From the NCBI GenBank assembly GCA_021613535.1, contig CP075495.1, forward strand, positions 5,456,001 through 5,520,000: DNA of 64,000 nt. The letters run 5' to 3'. This stretch comes from Adineta vaga. Lineage: Eukaryota; Rotifera. Each line of letters begins with the position of its first letter. The stretch's first letter is position 1. Below the pieces are notes generated by a model that saw only the letters and a list, made by a program, of their open reading frames with translations, was not told the origin of the DNA and searched no databases. The position numbers and the translations under genes are program-made. Positions 55,242-64,000 of this stretch are shown one piece after another.

Positions 55242-58200
55242 GGATTGAAGAAATTTTGGTGAAACTAAAATAATAAATGAATCCAATGATATTTCTTTAT
55301 AATAGAATATTCATCGTAAATAATTCTACTTGCCCTCTTTTCCTATGAAAATATATAACGGAAAGCAAATTTATAAATAATGAGCGTTCGATGCAAGAAA
55401 TGCGTAGACTTCGATCTTTAGAAAAAAAATAATATATGCTGACGTTGAAACGAGGTTTTTTTCGAAGAGTTTCCTCTGGGAAAAGTGGAAGTTTTTTTTT
55501 TATTCTCCTTCTTCTTTGTTTCAAACCACAATAACTAGCACTAGCCACCGAAGAAGATCAGAGACACAAATCGAGAAAAATACCAAGCAATTTCTCTAGA
55601 CTCTCTCCTTTCCTTTCTGTCTTACCGCGTTACACAGAGACGAGCAATAATAACTCTTTTCTGCGTTTACGTCTTCTCTTTTCCTTGGCTTCTGCTACTT
55701 GTTTCTGTGAACAAAATATGCGAAACCCATCCTTTGCGGCGATAACTGCGGTAAAAGTGGCATTTCCATCTCCTTCGCCTTTCTCTACTTCTCTTTTTGC
55801 CACTAACATATAAAAAAAAAGAAACTGGTTCAAACTTCCTCTTATTCGCTTCGATAGTAAAAAAAATAAAAAGAAAAAAATTGTGTTTTTTTTTCTTTCA
55901 TTACTCTTTTCTCTTACTCTCTCTCTCTCCCTTGTACCCTCTTCTCTTTATAACAAAGAGAGTTGAAGAGATGTGGTAATTTCATCTGTGATGCATCCTT
56001 TCCCTTTCTCTATCTTTCGATTGCGTGATGATGTACCACAGTGCGTAAAGATCAGTGGTATGTCTATTTATATGATGTGCACTAGCCATCATCATTCAAT
56101 AACAAATAGAAGCAAATTTTATGCAACGATCTGTAATAATAAAATTATTCCTAAATGAATTCGTAGGCGTATATATATATATATGTATGTAGACGGAAAG
56201 TAATGAACGGATTATTTGAATATTCGATCTGAAGAGGGAGAAAAAGAGGGAAGAATGAAAAGGGAAAAAACGAAGAGAGACACATTTATAATAGAAAAGA
56301 CCAAGGGACTGACTAACTCTATTCGGTTAGTTAGAGCAAAACCAATTGAATCTCGAATGCTAAATAGGAGCAGAGCAAAAAAAACACAGAAAAAGAGAAA
56401 CTTTACAGTGACATGTATCTATGAATAAATGATAAGAATGAATATTTCATTTAAGCAAGAAAGCAATCACATAGGCATTGAATGATTTCTGTCTATATAA
56501 GACTATATTGGTGATTGAAAGCTTTTCTTCAATCAACGTAAAACAAAGCTAAGAAATTCACATATCAAATATTTCTAACGACAACATAACAACTCCCTAT
56601 TGACTTTCGATCGTTGACAGAAGATGATGATGATAGATATATTACTTGTAAGTACATATATATATATATATGCACCAACTATGATAAACAAGATGTCTTG
56701 CCTTACGCTGAAAATTCATAGAAAAATAAACACCTGCTATACAATCTCTTCACTATCTAATTACATATTTGAATTAAATTCTACTAGATATAATTAAAAT
56801 TTATTCGAACACGCTATAAGATCATTAAGGAAAAGAAAGAGTTTGTTTCTTCTAAATATATAATATACCATTTCCCAAGTGGAAAATATTTAAATAAATA
56901 GACGACCTTGTAGTAAAAACATATCTATGACGTAATTCTCTTGATAACAAAATTATCTATGGAATATTTTTATATTGTTTATTTATCATTCTTTTACTGA
57001 TAGATGTATTAAAAAAACAAGTCACTCAATATTATTAAACAAGAACTAATTATCAATGTGCATGTATGCATATATTAATTCTTGAAAAATCAATATTCTC
57101 ATTACAAATAGATTACACATATCTATAGACGAATTCATAAATATTTCTTCTACAAATTCTCTATATATAGAAATCTATCTATAGCCTATAACAATCTTTT
57201 TTTATTGACTATTTCAATGACATACCGTAAGGCAATACGTGTGATCAATAGATGTGTCTACCAATCTATCTCTGTCAATAGAGACAAAACTCAGTCCGTA
57301 TTTAGTTGTTTTCTGCCGCCAGACACGATTTTTTCAATACACTGATGATTACATTAGTAGTAGATACGAGTTCGAAGAAGAGAGAGAGAGAAATCCAAAG
57401 AGCTTGTTCCTCTTTTTTTCTCCTCAAAGATTGGCGATTAACGTGTCGAAAGAAAAATATTTTCTCCCCCCTTTTTGCTTCCATTATCATCATTTTCGCC
57501 TTCTACCGTTCTTTCTTTGGCATGTATCGTATATTTTTGTTTGTTCTATCCATAACGCCAAATAAACATAGTTGTGTGTCTTCAACTCGACAAACGTCAT
57601 ATACTCAGGATGGTGTCACTCACAATCATCCTTATGGAACAGAAAGACAAAATAACAACAATATATATGTCAGATGAGAAAGAGATATAACAATTAAGAC
57701 AGTAGGTAGAAACAAAAATCATTAAGATATAGTTGATTTTGGAATCTAAGATCAATGCCATGTTAATATAATGAAGAGAAAATATTTTCAATCTTTTTCT
57801 TTTCGTCTGTTTGGCGTCAGGACTACCGATAAAGTATTTGACAACAATTGTCTCATTAGCATCAGCATTCTTTTTCTTGGACGATGTCATTTCCTGATTG
57901 ATAGGAAAACGAAGAAGTGTGTCTATATACTTGATGCAACGTCGTCAACATTCAAGTATGAAAGAATAAAAGCACAGAACTACCAATCGGAAGACCCGAA
58001 ACTAAGCACGTACTTTCTCCTAATGAAATCTTCTAATATTAAATGATCGTGCGAAAGCATTTTGCGAGAGAAATATGAAGAAATATTGCTTCAAATAAGC
58101 ATATCCTTAATTCTTGAATTCTATCAGATGAATGGTGTCTTTGAAGTAAATATGTCACTGGAAAAGACAGATAACTTAACAATGATCTTTTAAAAGAAAC

Positions 58201-59316
58201 TAATGAGCATTTATAGCCTGTTTTATTTCAGGAAATTACAACCATATCCTGAATAGTCAGATTAACATATATATATTTCAACATTCATAACTAACTAACT
58301 AAACAAATTGCTATTTATATTTCTATTCAATAAGAGGAATTCGTAATTGTTCTGATTTTATATAATCTAGATAATACAATAAATCAATGTGAGAAAAAAA
58401 AGTAGAGTTCTTTCTGTTAAAATAAAAATCGTGTAGTTCCAATGAATGTCAATTACAGTAATAATATTTCTCTCATAGCTCAAACGCTCCAGGCATTTTT
58501 CTCATAACTAAAGATTTAATCGAAAGAATGAAAGGAAAGGTAATGGCATTGACCTATAGAAGAATCAATAACACAAACGGTAGAAGTGTTTCATAACTTT
58601 ACTTTGTCAGTGTCATAAAAATAGTACAGAAATAACATGCAGCATCTAGTGAAATTGTAATCGTTAAAGAACCTCTCTTAGACACAAAACATACTTTTCT
58701 TCTTGCAATAATCATATTGAATAACTGACGTTTACCTCAAAGATTGATTAGTTTCCTTTTCGGTCAATAACGTTGACGTTACTCTTCCGTAAAACTAACA
58801 TCTTATGTCATTATTACTTCAGGCTCTGGTAAAGAAAATTATTAGCACGAGTAACAATATACTCGGTTCATTGATCTATCTACTAAGTCAGAAAAGTAAC
58901 AAAACTATCTTTCCAATATTCATTCAATTGCAAATTCAAGTGGCAAAAAATATCATATCAAAGCTATATCAATTTGATCATATGTATCTATATCCTTCAC
59001 CATTAATTTAGAAATTTTCTCTCTCATTGCAATCAATAATCCATGACCAAAGCAATTGCTTGTGCAAAAAAGAAGCAAAAAAATCACATCTATCTTTCTC
59101 CTCTTTCAACATATACATATATATTGCTAAAAGATAGACCTGAACACCAAAAACATATGTTTTCTGAAACGACATAAAACTTATCTAACTCTCCTTAATA
59201 AACACATACAAACACAGAGAGAGACATAAACTGGATTAAAAATGATGATTATGGGAAAAGTCTTTTTTTTGAATTTTTATTAATTTTTTTGATTCAAATC
59301 TTCTTTCTTCCTTGAT
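55242..59316. other. 4-kb intergenic region between filament genes 2 and 3
   Basis: No coding sequence is supported. A GC-richer stretch (about 55560-55800) followed by a CTCTCTCTC run (55917-55930) upstream of gene 3 may be its promoter. TA dinucleotide repeats lie near 56170 and 56661. GA-rich stretches lie at 56225-56275 and 57378-57392. Confidence 0.5.
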
Positions 59317-61179
59317 TTAACTTCCGGATGTATATTCGCGACGTGATGACGTTTGCGAATATGATGCACCACCACTGCCGCCACCACTGGTACGGCCAGG
59401 ACCGGTAACTAAACTACTTATTCCAGCATTGCTTGTTCCTGATCCGCTGCTACTAATAAATGTACGTGAAATTGTTGTTGATCGACCACCACCACCACCT
59501 GAATAGGAGATGGAACCAGCAACACCGGAGCCACTAGTGGCTCTTTCAGCTTCCATACGACGAGCTTCTTCAACAACATGATCAACAATTTGTTTCAAAC
59601 CTTCACGATTATTTGTTCCTTCAAGTAATTCTCTGTATGTATTGATTTCTTTTTCTAATGATGTCTTCATATTTGTCACTTCTTCATATTCTTTCTGTAA
59701 TTGTTCTAATTTACGACGTAATTCTTCAATTTCAGCAGCACGTTTTTGTATCACACGACCACCTAGATAGAAAAGAAAACAATAAACAAAATTGTGTATC
59801 GAATCAAAAAAAAAACATCTCGAAGTATCATTTTATGTACCGTCATCACGTTCTTGATCAATATGTAATTGAAGTTCTCGTATGCGATTATTTAATTCTT
59901 CATTTCGTGCTTTCATATGTGCAACTTCATTGCGTGTTGTCAATAATGTTGTTCGTAATTTTTCTTCTTGGACGCGTTGTTGTTCACTTTGAATTGGATC
60001 AAGATCTGGTTTTTGATGGCGAAGAATCAATTCATTGTATGACATCATATATCGATTGTGTAAATCAGCACGTTGTTGATCATTCAAAGCTTCAAATTCA
60101 TTACGGATATCACGAATAGCTTGAGCTAATTCATTACGGAAGAAGTGTGATGGATCCAAATTAACATCAACAACAGTCTTCGATCGTAATTCGTTCAAAT
60201 CAGCTTCATCTAAAGTAAAAATGAAAAGAATGGTTTTAGCCTTTTATTATTAAGTATGTTTTGCTTACGCATTTGTTTAAGCATGGCAAGTTCATCTTCA
60301 AGTGCCATTTTTTCTGTATCGAGTGAACTTTTAACAAACGTTTCATTTTGAATTTCATTTTGTAAACGAGCAATTTCCGAAGCAAGACGTTGAGTTTCAG
60401 CCTTATAACGTCGTGCTTCATCTTCAAGATCTCCTAAACGGCGTCGAAATAAATTAATTTGAGCTTCATTTTCAGCAATTTGTTGTTGAAGACGATCAAT
60501 TGCTGATCGATCAGTTTCGCGGCTGTTTAAAATTTCTTCATATCGTTTACGATAACGACCTTAAAGAGAAAGAAAAGAAAAGCAATGTATATATGTAAAT
60601 AAGAAACAGATGTTTGTAAAAATTACCAGCTTCTTTTTCTGCATCACGGGCTTTAACTTCTGCTGCAGCTCGATCACGTGTGGTGTCATCAATAAGTTTC
60701 TTGGCTTCGTTCATTTCAACTTCATACATTTCTTTGATTTTCGATGAACCTTGACCAGCTTTATTTTGTAAAGCTTCTAATTCCAATTGTAATTTACGAT
60801 TTTGTGCTTCAAGAAATCGTACTTTTTCAACATATTGAGCGAATTTGTCATTTAATTGACATAATTCACGTTTTTCTCGTTCACGTGTTTCATTGACAGC
60901 AACTAATGCTGATGAACCACGATTTGGTCGTAATGGAATGCCAGAAAAATTTCCTAGGCCAGCAATAGATGCTAAACCAGAAATTCCGGCACCAAGACCA
61001 CCTGTATTAAATCCTCCACTACCGCCGGTAGTTGAATAAGATTGATACATGCGTGTCATGATTCCTGATGGACCACCTGAACGACGTTGAACATTTGTTG
61101 AACGTGGTGTGATTTGTGATTTGTATGAACTGTATGAAGACGAACCAGTTTTGGCAAATTCATCATCGTATCCTTGCAT
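59317..61179 (-). CDS. Intermediate filament protein 2
   Basis: A cytoplasmic intermediate filament subunit in five exons (61179 to about 60628, 60559-60435 with 60434-60270, 60210-59843 and 59764-59317). The head has SQITPRSTNVQRR and a Gly-rich part, then IPLRPNRGSSALVAV. Coil 1A reads LCQLNDKFAQYVEKVRFLEA and the rod ends LEKEINTYRELLEGTNNREG. The tail is Gly/Ser-rich (SYSGGGGGRSTTISRTFISS) and ends with REYTSGS; it has no lamin tail domain. The head motif and central rod words (LDPSHFFRNELAQAIRDIRN) match gene 3, so the two are tandem paralogues. Confidence 0.92.
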
Positions 61180-62242
61180 TTTGCTGTTGTTATCTATGGT
61201 TTCGACGGTAAAATCTGAAGCTTAACAGTATTTGGTATGGATATTCCCCGAAAAAAAAATATAGACTTATGCGCGCACACACACACTCAAAGACACACAA
61301 CGAGGAAAAAAAGAAGAAAAATGAATGCAAAGATGGGGAGAAATGACCCTTTTATTCAAGCAGTCGGTTAGTGTTTTTTTCTTTTGCGTTCTATAAACTA
61401 TATGATTCGACGAGAGAAAAACGAGGCGAACAAGCCACTATCATGCAAATAAGATCTATCTTGTTTGCGCGCGCGTTCTTTCTCGTTCGATCGTTAGTGG
61501 CTGTTGTCGAGCATATACAGACATGCATGTAATTATATTTTTCCTTACACGTTAGTTTGACTGGAGGAGAAGAAGAAGAAGAAGAGAAAAAAGTCAAGTT
61601 TTTGCTCTCTCTGTTGTTTTACCGCCTGTTACTCTATGATTCATTACTAAACTAGAAGCATACCAAGAATAACTTTAAACATTGTTAGAATAGCAATGGA
61701 GCGAAACAAATCGGACAGACCCGTTTGCTAGAGAGAGAGAAAGAGGAAAAAAGAATTATTACTTCTCTTTCTTTCTTTCTTTCTCTCTGTATATATGCTC
61801 GATGTGTTCGCCTCGTACAAATAAATCCACCCATGCATAGTTTAACATAAAACTATACACATTCACAAAAGAATGAGTAGACAAAAGATGTACATCCTAC
61901 TAATAGCATATAGTCATTTTCGATTGGCTTTCTCATATATTTGAAAGATTTAATCATATATCGCATTTACATATACACACATATACGTGAACGATACACT
62001 ATCAATATATACATCTCAAATGACAACGTATCATTATCGATAAAAAGGATAAAATTCCCTGAAGGATGATTTTTTGATATTCTATTCAAGTAATAACTAT
62101 ATGCATATATATATATATATATATGTGTGTGTGTATTGAGAGAGAATGAAAGAAGATTAATCGAGAAGAATTAAAACAAAAAAGCTTTTAATCTACAAAT
62201 ATTTTGTTGATGTTTTTGATCAATAATATATTCTTGTTATTG
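61180..62242. other. Intergenic region between filament genes 1 and 2
   Basis: No gene is seen. It contains CA (61268-61285), GAAGAA (61567-61585), CTTTCTTT (61765-61785) and TA (62103-62122) simple repeats. The part next to 61180-61600 is the upstream region of filament gene 2. Confidence 0.5.
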
Positions 62243-63802
62243 TTAGCGATGCGGTGAAACATTTCGTGAAGTTGAAGGTGATCGACCACTAAGACCACCA
62301 GCAGATGAGTATGATGTTGAATAAGTGACTTCACGAACATTATGAGAACTACTTGGACCTGATGTATTTCTCAATAAACGTAAATTAAGTGAATCGAGTA
62401 ATGAACGACCACGATTCATTATTTTTTCTGCTTCTTCAGCAAAATGTCGTAGACCAACTTGATTATTACCACCTTCGAGTAATAAACGATATCGACGTAT
62501 TTCTTCTTCTAATGTTGTACGATATTTTTCTAAATCATTTATATAACCTTTTATACGATCAATTTCTTCACGATAACGTCTTTGTTCGTCAACAAGACGT
62601 TGATCTTCATGATAGGTTGTGGATTGTATCTGTTGACGTATATCAGCTATTTGTCTATCAAGATCTTGATTTTCCATTTGTAAGCCATTAACACGACCAC
62701 GTATATCAGATATACTTCGAGTGATTTCTCGAATCTTTTCTGTTTGCCATTGTGATTCAATCGGTTCTTTTGGTTGATGATATTCAATCAACGCACTAAC
62801 TTTTGCCTGATAATAATTTTGTAATTGTTGTTGCTGTTGATCGGTAATTGCTTCAAATTGTTTACGTATTTCACGTATAGCAGCTGTTAATTCACTTTCA
62901 AAGAATGGTGCTGGATCAACATTAGCAATAGCTACTTTGGAACGAAGTTGTTCAACATCAAATTTATGTGCAGTATCTAATGCTTTTAATTCTTGTTCAA
63001 GAACAGTTTTCTCTGCCATAAGTAATTGTTTTTGTGTTGCTTCATTAGCTATTTCAGAGATAAGATTTGCAACATCAGCACGAATACGTTGTAATTCAGC
63101 ATTGTATAGTGTAATTTCATCATCATTATCAGCAATTATTTTACGAATTAATTCAATTTTTTTTTCGAGATCAATGATTTTTTCACGTAATTGTTTTAAT
63201 TGACCTTTAGCACCATTGATTTGATCTGGTCGTTGAGCATTAGTTAAACGTTGTTCAGCTTGTTTAAGACGTGCTTCTGCTTCTTGTCGTTTACCTTGTC
63301 CTGAACGGACATCATCATCCATTCGTTTTAACGTTTCTTCGGCTTCTTTTTTTTCCCGTGTAATTATTTCACGAATACGTTGCAAACCAATACCTTTCTT
63401 ATTTCGTATATTATCCAAATCACGACTAAGTTTTCGATTGACTGCTTCTAAGTAACGAATTTTACCAATATATTCAGCAAATCGATCATTCAATTCAGCT
63501 AATTGACGTTTTTCTTCAGCTCGTTGACTATTAAATGGAACTAATGCCCAAGAACCCATGCCACCACCACCAACCGTAGTACGTAATGGTACAGCACTAC
63601 TTGACATCGAGTGAGATACACTCATCTTTGATGTTACACTTCGATTTCCTCCACCTAAATTTTTCACTGGTCGAGTGATGATCACTTGTCGTGGAGTAAT
63701 TGCTGACATATAGCCAACAGATCCAAGTGTGTCATATGTTGTATTTGTACGCGGATCTGCTGTATACATTTCTTCACGCTGTACATCATAGATAGTTGGC
63801 AT
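62243..63802 (-). CDS. Intermediate filament protein 1, intronless
   Basis: A 519-residue intermediate filament protein in one uninterrupted exon. The head has SAITPRQVIITRP and VPLRTTVGGGGMGSWALVPF. Coil 1A reads LAELNDRFAEYIGKIRYLEA. The rod continues through long heptads with the family words VDPAPFFESELTAAIREIRK. It ends LEEEIRRYRLLLEGGNNQVG, less canonical than gene 3. The tail is short, Ser/Arg-rich and ends VSPHR; no lamin tail domain. Its two neighbours have several introns, so intron loss or a retrocopy origin is possible. The intact frame suggests it works. Confidence 0.93.
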   Translation of the reverse strand: MPTIYDVQREEMYTADPRTNTTYDTLGSVGYMSAITPRQVIITRPVKNLGGGNRSVTSKMSVSHSMSSSAVPLRTTVGGGGMGSWALVPFNSQRAEEKRQLAELNDRFAEYIGKIRYLEAVNRKLSRDLDNIRNKKGIGLQRIREIITREKKEAEETLKRMDDDVRSGQGKRQEAEARLKQAEQRLTNAQRPDQINGAKGQLKQLREKIIDLEKKIELIRKIIADNDDEITLYNAELQRIRADVANLISEIANEATQKQLLMAEKTVLEQELKALDTAHKFDVEQLRSKVAIANVDPAPFFESELTAAIREIRKQFEAITDQQQQQLQNYYQAKVSALIEYHQPKEPIESQWQTEKIREITRSISDIRGRVNGLQMENQDLDRQIADIRQQIQSTTYHEDQRLVDEQRRYREEIDRIKGYINDLEKYRTTLEEEIRRYRLLLEGGNNQVGLRHFAEEAEKIMNRGRSLLDSLNLRLLRNTSGPSSSHNVREVTYSTSYSSAGGLSGRSPSTSRNVSPHR

Positions 63803-64000
63803 GGTAAATGACGCAAAAAGAAACGAGCGGATTTCTTGATTTAAATAGATGGATATGTGTCAGATGAATGTGCTATAGAAAATGTGTACCGATGTACTTC
63901 TTATATACGAGAAAGAACAAGAGATGATAGAAGGTATATGTGTGTATATGTAACAGACTCATCGACTTAATTTCTCATCAGTACAAACAAATCCAAAATT

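Noticed and set aside
55630-55833. Minus-strand open frame of 67 codons upstream of filament gene 3
   Set aside because: No domain, basic simple sequence, and it lies in the probable promoter or 5' UTR.

Overview
The window is animal nuclear DNA: AT-rich, with multi-exon genes, very short introns (mostly about 45-90 nt) and metazoan-only families (Wnt, metabotropic glutamate receptor, HEY, cytoplasmic intermediate filaments, neuronal calcium sensors). The tight packing, very short introns, splice-acceptor-like tracts directly at several start codons (a trans-splicing signature) and a glycosyltransferase-61-like remnant fit a small spiralian genome. A bdelloid rotifer is my best guess (about 0.6), but nothing here proves it.

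Layout. 0-7.6 kb: the 3' end of a Wnt gene and a complete class C metabotropic glutamate receptor (+). 7.9-10.3 kb: two decayed genes, one (-) with stops and frameshifts and one (+) glycosyltransferase-61-like fragment. 11-17.8 kb: a dense housekeeping block, with NDUFAF8-like and EMC7 (+, ORFs overlapping by 8 nt), an unrecognised 167-aa gene (-), then LYRM2, AGPS and NAA20 (+), and neuferricin/CYB5D2 (-). 18.8-26.5 kb: two neuronal-calcium-sensor paralogues, a long coiled-coil gene and two identical 5S rRNA genes. 27.5-32.6 kb: EPRS, the bifunctional glutamyl-prolyl-tRNA synthetase, with a probable internal first exon for a free prolyl-tRNA synthetase. 33.8-40.5 kb: HEY bHLH repressor (-), a class A GPCR (+) and an MFSD8/CLN7-like transporter (+). 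41.1-63.8 kb: an intermediate-filament region, all on the minus strand.

The most interesting part is the intermediate-filament region. Three rod genes lie in tandem. Downstream of the third (52.3-55.2 kb) come a C2-domain exon, a giant acidic Ser/Thr/Glu-rich tail of many exons, and a lamin-tail-domain module. The junctions that would join these pieces to the rod are all phase 1, so the 41.08-55.24 kb stretch may be one modular gene making filament proteins with interchangeable tails. This is an inference that needs transcript data.

Other points of note: AGPS lacks the N-terminal peroxisomal signal (PTS2) region and instead ends in AKL, a PTS1 signal. NDUFAF8-like and EMC7 seem to share one 3' splice site. 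LYRM2, AGPS and NAA20 look like a trans-spliced operon. EPRS seems to lack the N-terminal GST-like domain.
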